Part shown: one piece after another, positions 40,547 to 49,985 of the stretch
Numbering within the stretch: the first letter of the stretch is position 1
How the letters are laid out: every line of letters starts with the position of its first letter
Source of the DNA: Nonomuraea spiralis
Lineage (GTDB): Bacteria; Actinomycetota; Actinomycetes; Streptosporangiales; Streptosporangiaceae
Assembly: GCF_014648435.1 (NCBI RefSeq)
Contig: NZ_BMRC01000007.1
Location: 62,001 to 126,000 of the forward strand
DNA length: 64,000 nucleotides
Direction: 5' to 3'
Notes under the pieces: generated by a model
The model's input: only the letters and a program-made list of their open reading frames with translations
Told to the model about the DNA's origin: nothing
Database searches by the model: none
Made by a program: the position numbers and the translations under genes

Positions 40547-43351
40547 TCAGATCATGCCGTCGCCGGTTACGGGCGCCTTCTGTAGAACTACTAGCCGCGC
40601 CAGATCCGTACGGGAGCCGATGCCCAGCTTCGGATAGATCTTGTACAGGTGGTACTCGACCGTGCGCGGGCTCAGGAAGAGCTGGGCGGCGATCTGCTTG
40701 CTGGACAACCCGTCGGCGACCAGGCCCGCGATGCGCAGCTCCTGCGGGGTCAGCGCGTCGAGCACGGCCGCGGGCGGCGCCTGCCCGCTCTCGCCCGCCG
40801 CCCGCAGCTCCTCCTGCGCGCGTCGCGCCCACGGCCGCGCGCCCGCTCGTTCGAATGTCTCCCACGCCGTCCGCAGGTGCGCCCGCGCCTCGCCGGGCCG
40901 CTGACCGCGGCGCAGCCGCTCGCCCAGCAGCAGGGCGGTCCTGGCCGCCTCGAAGGGGTTGGTGTGCAGGCGCAGCGCCTCGCCGAAGGCGTCCTCGCCG
41001 GCGCCGGCCAGACCCCGGCAGCGGGCCAGCAGCGCGCGCGACTCGGGCGTCGCGGCGTGCTCCGCCCATCGTTCGTACGCCTCCAGCGCCGCCAGCGCGC
41101 CCGCCTCGTCGCCCGCGCCCACGGCCGCCTCGACGCGGTCCGGGGTCATCCGCCACACCACGGCCGGATGCCCGGCGCCCGGCCCCGCCGCCGCGATGGC
41201 CGCGAAACGGTCGTTCGCCGCCGCGTACCGGCCGAGGCACAGGTCGAGCAGCGCCGGCGCGTACGCGGCCACCCCCGCCCGCAACCCCACCCGGTGCGGT
41301 ACGGCGATGGCCAACGCCTCGCGGGCCTGCCGCTCACAGGACTCCTGCTCGCCGCGCAGCGCCGCCAGCACCGCCAGGTTGGCCAGGTGGGCGGCCACCG
41401 TGTTCGTGTACCCGGCCTCGCGGGCCAGCTCCAGGCCCTCCTCGGAGATGGCCTGACTGCGCGCCAGCCGTCCGGCCAGGCGTTCGGCGGTCGCCACGAA
41501 CTCCAGCACCACGGGGAGCTGCCCGGCCATCCCCGACACCCTGGCCACCCGGCCGGCCCGGTCGGTCATCTCGCCGGCCAGGTCAGGCTCGCCGAGCTGG
41601 CTGGCCGCGGCCGTCGCCCACAGGTAGCCCGCCGCGTCCTCCAGTTCGCCGCTCCTGGCCAGCGCGCGCCGCAGCAGGGCCGGGCCCGCGGGGTCGCCGT
41701 CCAGGGTGAGGCCGATCCCGGCCACGGTGTCGCGCAGGAAGCCCTCGGGGTGCGCGGTGGCCCGTCGGCCCAGCTCGACCATGGCCGCCGTGTCGCCGAC
41801 GTACGAGGCCGCCTCCACGGCGTCGGCCAGCATGTCCAGGCTGTCGCCCGCCGCCAGGATCCGTACGGCCTCGGCGGCGTTGCCCGAGTTCAGCTCGAAG
41901 CGGCCCCGGAGCCGGGCGATCTCCATGGCGAGGACGGCGTCCGCGCCGGCACGTTCGCGGGCCTCGGCCAGCAGAGAGTCCGCCTGACCCGGACGGCCGC
42001 CGAGCCAGGCCGCGACGGCGGCGTCCTTCAGGCGTACGGCGCGGTCGCGCGGGCCGGGGGTCAGTTCGGCGGCCCTGGCCAGGGCGGTGGCGGCGGCGCC
42101 GTACCCGCCGCGGTCGCGGGCCCGTCCGGCGGCGGCCACCAGCTCGGCGGCGACCCGCTCGTCCTGGCCCATCGCCGCGCCGGCCAGGTGCCAGGCGCGG
42201 CGGTCGTCCGCGGTCAGCTCCGCGAGGACGGCGTGCACGCGGCGGATCTCGGCCGGCGCGGCCGCTTCGTGCACCGCCGACCGGACCAGCGGATGCCTGA
42301 ACCGCACCCCGGCCCCCACCACCTCGACCAGCCCCACCTCCTCCAACTCCGCCACAGCCCTCCGCGCGCCGTCCGCCGGATCCGCCGCAACCGGCCCGGC
42401 CTCCTCCCCGCCCTCCGGCCCGACCGCACCGCGCGGGGCCGAGGTCCTGTCGGCGGGGAGGGAGTACGAGGCCAGGGGGGCGTCGGGGTGGGGGACGGGT
42501 GGGGTGGGGGTGGGGAGGAGGTGGGTGGTGGCGTGGAGGATTGTGGTGAGGTCGGTTTCGGCGGTGGCGATCAGGGCGGCCAGGCTGGCGGGGGCGGACA
42601 GCGCGGCGACGCGGTCGCCGAAGAGCCGGGCGCCGCCGGGCAGCGGGTCGGGCAGCGGTTCGCGTCCGGCGAGCTGGGCGGGTGTCAGGCGGGCGGCGAT
42701 CTCGCCCAGGGCCAGCGGGTTCGCGCCGGTCAGCGTGACCAGCTCCCGCCGCACCCGTACGGGCAGCGCGCCGTGCCGCGACTCCAGCAGCTCGGCCGCG
42801 GCGGGCTCGGCCAGGCCGCGTACGTCCACCGTCAGCGGCACGCCCTTGACCGGAGCGTCACCGCGTACGGCGAGCAGCATCGCGACGCGTTCGGTGCCCA
42901 GCCGCCTGGCGGCGAACAGCAGCGCGTCCGCCGAGGCCCGGTCGACCCACTGGAAGTCGTCGACCACGCACACCAGCCCGTCCGGCGCGGCGGCCTCGGC
43001 CAGCAGCGAGAGCACGCCCGCCGCCACCAGGAACCGATCACCGGTCCCGCCCGCGGCCAGCCCCAGGGCCGCCCCGACGGCGAGGCGCTGCGGCTCGGGC
43101 AGCGCGCCGAGCGAGCCGGTCACCGGCCACAACACCTGGTGCAGCGCCGCGAACGCGAGGTCGGACTCGGACTCGACGCCGGTGGTCCGCAACACCCGCA
43201 TCCCGCCGGCCCGCTCGCACGCCGCGTCGAGCAGGGCGGTCTTGCCCGCCCCCGCCTCGCCCCGCAACACCGCCGCGCCGCCGGAGCCCTCGCGGGCCCG
43301 CGCGATCACCTGGTCTATTGCGCTGATTTCCGCCGATCTGCCGTAGAGCAC
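40547..43351 (-). CDS. Large ATP-binding LuxR-family regulator (LAL type)
   Basis: 934 residues. The N-terminal AAA/NACHT-like ATPase has P-loop GEAGAGKT (31-38) and a Walker B region VCVVDDFQWVD. A proline-rich insert at about 275-335 is coded by a strongly G-rich stretch (42474-42530 on the plus strand). The middle is a TPR-like helical repeat region. The C-terminal LuxR HTH is clear: LTPQELRIAGLVADGLSSKQ, then SPRTVEYHLYKIYPKL. The GTG start lacks a ribosome site; TAGAGT lies 8 bases upstream, so it may be leaderless. It probably controls the downstream hydrolase. Confidence 0.92.
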   Translation of the reverse strand: MLYGRSAEISAIDQVIARAREGSGGAAVLRGEAGAGKTALLDAACERAGGMRVLRTTGVESESDLAFAALHQVLWPVTGSLGALPEPQRLAVGAALGLAAGGTGDRFLVAAGVLSLLAEAAAPDGLVCVVDDFQWVDRASADALLFAARRLGTERVAMLLAVRGDAPVKGVPLTVDVRGLAEPAAAELLESRHGALPVRVRRELVTLTGANPLALGEIAARLTPAQLAGREPLPDPLPGGARLFGDRVAALSAPASLAALIATAETDLTTILHATTHLLPTPTPPVPHPDAPLASYSLPADRTSAPRGAVGPEGGEEAGPVAADPADGARRAVAELEEVGLVEVVGAGVRFRHPLVRSAVHEAAAPAEIRRVHAVLAELTADDRRAWHLAGAAMGQDERVAAELVAAAGRARDRGGYGAAATALARAAELTPGPRDRAVRLKDAAVAAWLGGRPGQADSLLAEARERAGADAVLAMEIARLRGRFELNSGNAAEAVRILAAGDSLDMLADAVEAASYVGDTAAMVELGRRATAHPEGFLRDTVAGIGLTLDGDPAGPALLRRALARSGELEDAAGYLWATAAASQLGEPDLAGEMTDRAGRVARVSGMAGQLPVVLEFVATAERLAGRLARSQAISEEGLELAREAGYTNTVAAHLANLAVLAALRGEQESCERQAREALAIAVPHRVGLRAGVAAYAPALLDLCLGRYAAANDRFAAIAAAGPGAGHPAVVWRMTPDRVEAAVGAGDEAGALAALEAYERWAEHAATPESRALLARCRGLAGAGEDAFGEALRLHTNPFEAARTALLLGERLRRGQRPGEARAHLRTAWETFERAGARPWARRAQEELRAAGESGQAPPAAVLDALTPQELRIAGLVADGLSSKQIAAQLFLSPRTVEYHLYKIYPKLGIGSRTDLARLVVLQKAPVTGDGMI

Positions 43352-43484
43352 AACACCACACTCTAGGAGGCCCCCAGGCGGTCCCGTCCCGCCGAGCCGG
43401 ACGAGCGTACGTCAGCCCCGCGTCAGGGCCGAGATCACCTGTTCGGCCGTCAGACGGGGATCCGGGACCGCTGGACCGTCCGGC

Positions 43485-43589
43485 TCAGCTCGCCGCCGGC
43501 GCGATCCAGGCGTCGCAGACGGCCAGATCGGCGAGCACGCGCGGGTCGGCCAGCTCGCCGAACGGCGGCAGGTACACCCCGCGGCGCAT
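43485..43589 (-). pseudogene. N-terminal stub of a luciferase-like (LLM) oxidoreductase
   Basis: 34 codons, MRRGVYLPPFGELADPRVLA and then DLAVCDAWIAPAAS, start on the last base of the UvrA-like stop (TGATG). The first ~23 residues match the usual beginning of F420/FMN-dependent LLM-class enzymes, which should be about 280-300 residues. The rest is gone and replaced by unrelated sequence up to the LuxR gene. A 133-base non-coding gap (43352-43484) follows. This looks like a deletion remnant. Confidence 0.65.
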
Positions 43590-45922
43590 CACAGCAGCCC
43601 CTTCAGATGCGGCGCGGTACGGCTGCGCGGGCTGGCCGCGACCCGCGCCGGCGTCCCGGCCGCCACGACGGTGCCGCCGGCCGAACCGCCGCCGGGCCCG
43701 AGGTCGATGACGTGGCCGGCGGTCGCCACCACGCGCATGTCGTGCTCGGCGACCACGACGGTGCCGCCGCCGCCGACCAGTTCGTGCAGCCGGTCCATGA
43801 GCACGTCGGTGTCGTGCGGGTGCAGTCCGGTGGACGGCTCGTCCAGCAGGTAGATCGTGGACTCGGCCCGGCGGCCCTGCAACTCGGCGGACAGCTTGAT
43901 GCGCTGGGCCTCGCCGCCGGACAGCTCGGTGGCCGGCTGGCCCAGCCGCAGGTAGCCGAGCCCGACGTCGTGCAGCGTCTCCAGCGGGCGGCGTACGGCG
44001 GGGACGTCGCCGAAGAAGCCGGTGGCCTCGTCGACCGTCATCGCCAGGACCTCGGCGACCGTCCGGTCGCGGTAGGTCACCCGCAGGGTGTCGGGGTTGT
44101 AGCGGGCGCCGCCGCAGTCGGGGCAGGGCGCGTACGTCGTGGGCAGGAAGAGCAGCTCGACCGCCACGTAGCCGTCGCCCTGGCAGGTCTCGCAGCGTCC
44201 GCCCGCCACGTTGAAGGAGAAGCGCGCGGGGCCGTACCCGTGGGCGCGGGCGCCGTCCGTGGCGGCGAACAGCTTGCGTACGGTGTCGAACAGCCCGGTG
44301 TAGGTGGCCAGGTTGGAACGCGGGGTGCGGCCGATGGGCTGCTGGTTGACCCACACCACCCGCCGGTCCACGGCGGCGGCCTCGGCGATCGCCTCCAGCA
44401 GGCTGCTCTTGCCCGAGCCCGAGACCCCGGTGACCGCGGTGAAGACGCCGAGCGGCACGTCCACGTCCACGTCGCGCAGGTTGTTGCGGGTCAGGCCGCG
44501 CAGTTCCAGCAGGCCCGACGGGCGGTGGGCCGGGCGTTCCGGCACGACGGCGGCGAACAGGTAGCGGCGGGTCACCGATCCTTCGACCTCGCGCAGCCCG
44601 GCGACCGGCCCGCTGTACAGGACGCGCCCGCCGTCGCCGCCCGCCCCGGGGCCCACGTCGACCAGCCAGTCGGCCTGGCGTACGACGTCCATGTCGTGCT
44701 CGACGAGGCAGACGGTGTTGCCGCCGTCGCGCAGGCGGCGCAGGAGCTCCGACAGCGCGGCGCAGTCGGCGGGGTGGAGGCCGGCCGAGGGTTCGTCCAG
44801 CACGTACACGACGCCGAACAGGCCGGCGCGGAGCTGGGTCGCCAGCCGGATGCGCTGCAGCTCGCCGCTGGACAGGGTCGGCGCGGGCCGGGCGACGCTC
44901 AGGTAGCCGAGCCCCAGCTCGTCCAGCACCTCGATGCGGTCGAGGATGTCGCTCGCGAGCGCCCCCGCGGGGCCCGGCTCGCCCCTGGACGGGCCCAGCA
45001 CGCCGGCCAGCTCGCTCATCGGCAGCGAGGCCAGCTCGACGACGGTCCTGCCCGCGTACGTGACCGCCAGCGCCTCGGGACGCAGCCGCCGTCCCCCGCA
45101 CGTCGGGCAGGTGCGGCGGGTCATGAACCGCTCGGCCCGCAGGCGGCTCTTCTCGCTGGCCGAGGAGGCGTACGCCTTGAGCACCAGCCGCCGCGCGCTG
45201 GCGTACTTGCCCTGGTAGGGGCGGTGGATCCGGCCGGCCTCGCGCACCGGGTGAACCGTGACGACCGGCTCGTCCTCGGTGAACAGGATCCAGTCCCGCT
45301 GCTCCTGGGGCAGGCTGTGCCAGGGCTGGTGGATGTCGTAGCCCAGCGTCGCCAGGATGTCGCGCTGGTTCTTGCCCTGCCAGGCGCCCGGCCACGAGGC
45401 GATCGCGCCCTCCGCGATGCTCAGCGCCGGATCGGGGACCAGCGACTCCTCGGTGACCTCGTGCAGCACGCCCTGCCCCTGGCACTCCGGGCACGCGCCC
45501 GCGACCGTGTTGGGGGAGAACGCGTCCGAGTCCAGGCGCGGCGCGCCCGCGGGGTAGTCGCCGGCGCGCGACATCAGCATCCGCAGCGAGTTGGACACCC
45601 TGCTCAGCGTGCCGACCGTGGATCGCGCGGACGGCGTCGAGCGCCGCTGGCCGAGCGCGACCGCGGGCGGCAGGCCGGTGATGTCGTCCACGTCGGGCAT
45701 GGGCAGTTGTTGCAGCAGCCGCCGCGCGTACGGGGCGACCGACTCCAGGTAACGATGTTGCGACTCGGCGAAGATCGTGCCGAACGCCAGCGACGACTTG
45801 CCCGACCCCGAGATCCCCGTGAACGCCACGAGCGCGTCGCGCGGGATCGCGACGTCCACGTCCCGCAGGTTGTGCACCCGCGCGCCGCGCACCCGGATGC
45901 CGCTGACCACATCGTCTTCCAC
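43589..45922 (-). CDS. UvrA-like ABC-family ATPase (UvrA paralog)
   Basis: 777 residues. Two ABC modules each have a Walker A (GISGSGKSSLAFGT; GVSGSGKSSLLEAI), the signature LSSGELQRIRLA / ELSGGEAQRIKLS and a Walker B-DEP. Two zinc fingers are present: CPECQGQG with CPTCGGRR, and CETCQGDGY with CPDCGGAR. It is shorter than UvrA (~950) and lacks most of the UvrB-binding and insertion domains, like the UvrA3-type and drug-resistance paralogs of actinobacteria. The start is taken as the GTG at 45922, seven bases after TAGATT (leaderless); an ATG at 45940 is the alternative. Confidence 0.88.
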   Translation of the reverse strand: MEDDVVSGIRVRGARVHNLRDVDVAIPRDALVAFTGISGSGKSSLAFGTIFAESQHRYLESVAPYARRLLQQLPMPDVDDITGLPPAVALGQRRSTPSARSTVGTLSRVSNSLRMLMSRAGDYPAGAPRLDSDAFSPNTVAGACPECQGQGVLHEVTEESLVPDPALSIAEGAIASWPGAWQGKNQRDILATLGYDIHQPWHSLPQEQRDWILFTEDEPVVTVHPVREAGRIHRPYQGKYASARRLVLKAYASSASEKSRLRAERFMTRRTCPTCGGRRLRPEALAVTYAGRTVVELASLPMSELAGVLGPSRGEPGPAGALASDILDRIEVLDELGLGYLSVARPAPTLSSGELQRIRLATQLRAGLFGVVYVLDEPSAGLHPADCAALSELLRRLRDGGNTVCLVEHDMDVVRQADWLVDVGPGAGGDGGRVLYSGPVAGLREVEGSVTRRYLFAAVVPERPAHRPSGLLELRGLTRNNLRDVDVDVPLGVFTAVTGVSGSGKSSLLEAIAEAAAVDRRVVWVNQQPIGRTPRSNLATYTGLFDTVRKLFAATDGARAHGYGPARFSFNVAGGRCETCQGDGYVAVELLFLPTTYAPCPDCGGARYNPDTLRVTYRDRTVAEVLAMTVDEATGFFGDVPAVRRPLETLHDVGLGYLRLGQPATELSGGEAQRIKLSAELQGRRAESTIYLLDEPSTGLHPHDTDVLMDRLHELVGGGGTVVVAEHDMRVVATAGHVIDLGPGGGSAGGTVVAAGTPARVAASPRSRTAPHLKGLL

Positions 45923-46046
45923 TCTGCGCAATCTACCCATCGCCCGCCGTACGCCCCCCGGCCGGTACGGGATGAGGGGGACAGGTACCAGGGGATGACC
46001 CGGTTCTCCTACTCCAGTCGGATGGTCTTGTCGGGTGAAGTGACCG

Positions 46047-47606
46047 ATGATCAAACCCCCGACGATTGGAATCGCGATGCGAAGACCAGTCCTGATCCTC
46101 ACCCTCTTAGCGGCCCTGGCGGCCCCGCTCGCGCCGGTCCCCGCGGCCGCCGCGACACCGTCCCAGGCCGTCAGGTGGGCGCCGTGCGCGGAGGATCCCG
46201 CGGTCGACTGCGGGACGCTGACCGTGCCGATCGACTGGAACAACCCGGGCGCCGGGACGTTCGAACTGGCCCTCGCCCGCCGCAGGGCGAGCGACCCGGC
46301 CGCCCGCATCGGATCGCTGGTGATCAACCCCGGCGGCCCCGGCGGCTCGGGCGTGACCAGCGTCCTGAACAACTGGCTCAGCTTCACCCCCCAGATCACC
46401 AGCCGCTTCGACATAGTCGGCTTCGACCCGCGCGGCGTGGCCCGCAGCCACCCGATCACCTGCTCGCTGGAGCTCGCCCAGCAGGCGCCCGACCCGCTGT
46501 CGATCAAGGACCAGGCCGGCTGGGACGCCCTGCTCGCCTTCAACAAGCGCTACGGCGACGACTGCCGCCGGCGCACCGGCCCGCTGTTCGACAACGTCCA
46601 CACCGGGTACGTGATCCGCGACCTCGACGCCCTGCGCGCCGCGCTCGGCGACGACAAACTGACCTACTACGGCGTCTCGTACGGCACGCTGATCGGCCAG
46701 CTCTACGCCGAGCGTTACCCGCGCCGCGTCCGGGCCCTCGCGCTGGACAGCAACATGGACCACAGCCTCGGCACCCAGGCGTTCCTGGAGACCGAGACGT
46801 GGACCTCGCAGGACTCCTTCGACGAGTTCGTGTCCTGGTGCGAGCGGACCGCGTCGTGCGCGCTGCACGGCCGGGACCTGCGCGCGGTCTGGCGCGACCT
46901 GCTGGGCCGGGCCGAGCGCGGCGAGCTGACCTTCCCCGGGCAGCCGGGCGTCGTGCTGCGCAAGCTCGACCTGATCGGAGTGGCGTTCAGCGCGTTCTAC
47001 GGCCCCGCCTGGAGCGAGCTGGCCGACCTGCTGGCCGCCATGGAGAGCGGCGCCCAGGTGGCGAGCCCGCTCCTCGCGCCGCCCGTGAAGGCGGCGGGGG
47101 AGACCGTCAACGACGCGACGTTCGTGTTCTGCCAGGACTACGCGCTGCCGGTCCGCGGCTACCGGGAATGGGACCGGCTGCTGCGCCGGTCGGCGGCCAT
47201 CGCGCCGGACATGCTGGTCAGCGCCGCGGCGCACCCGCTCACACTGGCCTGCCAGGGCGCGGCCACGCCCAACCCGCAACACCGGCTGAAGCTGGACGGC
47301 TCGCCGGGGCTGCTGCTCGGCAACGCGCTGCACGACCCGGCCACCCCGTACATGTGGGCGACCGGCACCGCGCGGCAGGCCGGGCGGGCGGCTCGCCTGC
47401 TCACGTACGAGGGGTGGGGGCACGGCATCTACGGCCGCGGCGACTGCCCGACGGCCGCCTTCGACCGTTTTCTGCTCTCCCGTGACCTGCCCGCCAAGGG
47501 TGCCCGCTGCCCGGCGGTCCCGCCCGCCGAGGTGACGCTCAAGCGCCTCCAGCCCTTCCCGGGCCCGCTGCCCGGCCGTCCCGGCTGGACGTCCGCACTG
47601 CGGTGA
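46047..47606 (+). CDS. Secreted alpha/beta-hydrolase, tripeptidyl aminopeptidase (TAP) type
   Basis: 519 residues. A signal peptide is present (RRPVLILTLLAALAAPLAPV), with a start at 46047 or at the ATG at 46077. The protease features are VDCGTLTVPIDWNNPG, NPGGPGGSG, the nucleophile motif YGVSYGTLIGQLYAERYP and a C-terminal TAP domain with GWGHGIYGRGDC. These enzymes remove tripeptides or hydrolyse related esters outside the cell. The size matches the Streptomyces Tap family. A strong terminator follows. Confidence 0.92.
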   Translation: MIKPPTIGIAMRRPVLILTLLAALAAPLAPVPAAAATPSQAVRWAPCAEDPAVDCGTLTVPIDWNNPGAGTFELALARRRASDPAARIGSLVINPGGPGGSGVTSVLNNWLSFTPQITSRFDIVGFDPRGVARSHPITCSLELAQQAPDPLSIKDQAGWDALLAFNKRYGDDCRRRTGPLFDNVHTGYVIRDLDALRAALGDDKLTYYGVSYGTLIGQLYAERYPRRVRALALDSNMDHSLGTQAFLETETWTSQDSFDEFVSWCERTASCALHGRDLRAVWRDLLGRAERGELTFPGQPGVVLRKLDLIGVAFSAFYGPAWSELADLLAAMESGAQVASPLLAPPVKAAGETVNDATFVFCQDYALPVRGYREWDRLLRRSAAIAPDMLVSAAAHPLTLACQGAATPNPQHRLKLDGSPGLLLGNALHDPATPYMWATGTARQAGRAARLLTYEGWGHGIYGRGDCPTAAFDRFLLSRDLPAKGARCPAVPPAEVTLKRLQPFPGPLPGRPGWTSALR

Positions 47607-47613
47607 CGTACGG

Positions 47614-47650
47614 CGGCGCGGCCCGCGGACGCCTTCCGCGGGCCGCGCCG
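47614..47650 (+). terminator. Terminator after the TAP-type peptidase
   Basis: A perfect 16-bp stem (CGGCGCGGCCCGCGGA at 47614-47629, complement at 47635-47650) with a 5-base loop lies eight bases after the peptidase stop. Confidence 0.85.
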
Positions 47651-47774
47651 TCCGGTGAACGGGCTGGGTCTGGCGTGGCGGCTATATCCCAGTGATAGGT
47701 GCGATTCGCTACTTCTCGGACGACCGAAGGCATGCATACCGTGACAGAACCCCCCAACTCCAGGAGGAGGATCC

Positions 47775-48296
47775 GTGTCAAGGTCTCTCCGGCATGTGCT
47801 TTCCGTCGTCCTCGCCCTCTCCTTCCTGCTGGTCACCTCCCCGGCCCAGGCCGCCGTCCTGGTCAGGGTCGTACGGTACGACGCCTCCCGCGCGGCCGAG
47901 TTCGTCAGCGTGGTCAACCAGGCGGCCCAGGTCTGGAACGCCAACGTGGTGAACGTCCGGCTGGTGCAGGGCACGCCCGCCAGCTTCGTCGTCCTGGCCG
48001 ACAACAACTGGCCGAGGACACTGCCCACCAGCCTCGGCCGCGGCACGATCTGGATGGGCCGGCAGGCGGTCAACCAGGGCTACTACCCGCTCCGGATCGC
48101 CACCCACGAGATCGGCCACATCCTGGGCCTGCCCGACCGGCGTACCGGTCTGTGCAGTGACCTGATGTCCGGCTCCAGCGCCCCCGTGAGCTGCACGAAC
48201 GCCAACCCCAGCACGGCCGAACGGGCCGAGGTGGACCGCAACTTCGCCGGCAGCGCCCCGGCGGTGGAGTTCGGCCGCGTGCACGAGAACCGCTGA
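47775..48296 (+). CDS. Snapalysin-like secreted metalloprotease
   Basis: 173 residues from the GTG at 47775 (GGAGGAGGATCC upstream). A signal peptide ends near TSPAQA. The zinc motif HEIGHILGLPD gives ligands His111, His115 and Asp121 and the catalytic Glu112, exactly the HExxHxxGxxD of the M7 snapalysins. Two Cys pairs (C-x5 region around GLCSDLMSG and VSCTN) are as in the family. In Streptomyces a divergent LysR gene controls snpA; none is present here. It has its own promoter region and terminator. Confidence 0.93.
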   Translation: MSRSLRHVLSVVLALSFLLVTSPAQAAVLVRVVRYDASRAAEFVSVVNQAAQVWNANVVNVRLVQGTPASFVVLADNNWPRTLPTSLGRGTIWMGRQAVNQGYYPLRIATHEIGHILGLPDRRTGLCSDLMSGSSAPVSCTNANPSTAERAEVDRNFAGSAPAVEFGRVHENR

Positions 48297-48303
48297 CCCG
48301 CGA

Positions 48304-48347
48304 CCGCCGTCCCGCCCCGGCCCCGGCGGCCACGGGCGGGACGGCGG
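48304..48347 (+). terminator. Terminator after the snapalysin-like gene
   Basis: A 14-bp stem (48304-48317 with 48334-48347, arm CCGCCGTCCCGCCC) and a 16-base loop lie eight bases after the protease stop. Confidence 0.75.
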
Positions 48348-48419
48348 CGGCGACGGGGTTGGCCGAACGGCGTTGATCGTATTGTCTGGGGGCATCGCCC
48401 CCGACGTGAGGATCAGAGC

Positions 48420-49841
48420 ATGCCTCGTCCGAGAGCCGTCCTGCCAGTCCTCGCCGCCGCCGCCTCGATCCTGCTGATCAGCGGGTCCGCGGAGGCGGCG
48501 GCGGACGTGCCGTTACCCTCGGCGATCTTCCGCGCCACGCACAACAGCTATTCGGGCAACATCTCCGGCGCCAGGAACTCGATCGCCTACCAGCTCGACC
48601 ACGGCGTCCGCTTCATCGAGCTCGACATCCACGACAACGGCTACGCCACCGCCCTCGACTACTCCGTCGGCCACGACGCGCCCGGCGACGAGGTCGACCA
48701 CGCGGGCAACCCGGCCTCGAACCTCCTGCGCGACTGGCTCGCGGTCATCGACACCTGGTCCGCGGCGCATCCCACGGCCGCCCCGATCGTCGTCGCCCTC
48801 GACATCAAGGACGACCTGACCGACAACCCCTCCTACGCCGCGGGCAACCTGGCCGCGCTCAACCAGAAACTCGTCTCCGCCTTCGGGCCCCGGCTGTTCC
48901 GCGCCGAGGACTACCCGGCCACCCCGCCGACCGTGGACGCGCTGCGCGGCCGCGTGCTCCCCGTGATCTCCGGCGACGGCGTGACCCGCACCCTGTACAA
49001 ACGCGACATCGGCTCCAACCCGGCCGTCGCGGCCAACAACCGCGGCCAGGTCGTGGAGGTGCACGACTCGGGCGACGGCGTCCTGTGGTACTGGACCGGC
49101 ACGTACGGCGCCGACGGCCGGGTGAGCTGGCTGCGCCACGGCCGCTACGACAACGGCGTGACCCCGGCCGTCGCCCTCTCCGACAACGGCGACCTGGTCG
49201 AGGTCCACCAGTCCCAGAACGCCACCACCCTCTGGTACCGCGTGGGTCGCCTCGGCGCCGACGGCGAGATCACCTGGTCCGCCAGCCGCCAGTACGACAA
49301 CGGCGTCCTGCCGACCGTCCGCTTCACCGACGCGGGCGGGACCCGGCTCCGCGAGATCCACCGCAGCCAGAGCAACAACCAGAACTGGCAGTGGACCGGC
49401 GCGCTCGACGGCGGCGCGATGACCGTCGCGTGGAGCGGCAACGCCAAGACCTCCGACGCCCGCTACGACAAGACCACCTCGGCCGGCGGTACGCCCCGCG
49501 TGCACGTGTGGACCGGCGCGGACGGCCCGACCCCGGCCAGGACGCTGCGGGTGGACACCGACGCGGTCACCGGCGACCGCATCCGCTACCGGCAGGTCGC
49601 CTTCGACGAGTTCCAGCGCGGCGACAGCGCGGAGCTCCAGCAGGGCGCGCTGTTCTACGCGGCGCCCGCCGGGGAGTCGGCGTTCATCACCTCGGCACGG
49701 CAGGCCGGACGGCTCGTACGCGGCTGGGACTTCGACTCGGCGGGCCAGGCGACCGACCCGCCGGCCAGCTACCTGGCGACCAACCACCCGTACGACACCT
49801 GGTACCGGGACCTCCTGACGCGGGCCGGGGCCGTCGAATGA
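48420..49841 (+). CDS. Secreted PI-PLC-like phosphodiesterase with C-terminal beta repeats
   Basis: 473 residues. The signal peptide ends near SGSAEAAAD. The catalytic X-domain is at about 30-200: first His41 in RATHNSYSG, ELDIHDNG, second His in DYSVGHDAPGD, and VVALDIKDD. Residues ~210-370 contain three to four repeats of the type GRYDNGVTPAVALSDNGDLV, RQYDNGVLPTVRFTDAGG, which look like a beta-propeller or lectin-like module. The last ~100 residues are FITSARQAGRLVRGWDF-like. It probably cleaves phosphoinositides or glycerophospholipids outside the cell. Confidence 0.88.
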   Translation: MPRPRAVLPVLAAAASILLISGSAEAAADVPLPSAIFRATHNSYSGNISGARNSIAYQLDHGVRFIELDIHDNGYATALDYSVGHDAPGDEVDHAGNPASNLLRDWLAVIDTWSAAHPTAAPIVVALDIKDDLTDNPSYAAGNLAALNQKLVSAFGPRLFRAEDYPATPPTVDALRGRVLPVISGDGVTRTLYKRDIGSNPAVAANNRGQVVEVHDSGDGVLWYWTGTYGADGRVSWLRHGRYDNGVTPAVALSDNGDLVEVHQSQNATTLWYRVGRLGADGEITWSASRQYDNGVLPTVRFTDAGGTRLREIHRSQSNNQNWQWTGALDGGAMTVAWSGNAKTSDARYDKTTSAGGTPRVHVWTGADGPTPARTLRVDTDAVTGDRIRYRQVAFDEFQRGDSAELQQGALFYAAPAGESAFITSARQAGRLVRGWDFDSAGQATDPPASYLATNHPYDTWYRDLLTRAGAVE

Positions 49842-49985
49842 CCGCCGGCCGCGCCGCGAACGCGGGAACGAGGGCCCGGTGACGGCCTGACTGCCACAAT
49901 CCGGGACGCCGCCCTGTCTCAGTGCCGGAACCCGAGCGACAGGAGCGGGATCCTGGCGGCAGCCGGCATCAGGGTTCGGATCAGG

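Noticed and set aside
38257-40585. Continuation of the Acg-type frame as a giant fusion protein
   Set aside because: The continuation is out of frame with the clear DoxX and PPK2 genes and antisense to the hydrolase; a small frameshift near 38230 explains it better.
43607-47485. A 1,292-codon plus-strand open frame opposite the UvrA-like gene
   Set aside because: It is the antisense shadow of the UvrA paralog and out of frame with the TAP-type peptidase; low-complexity composition and no domain.
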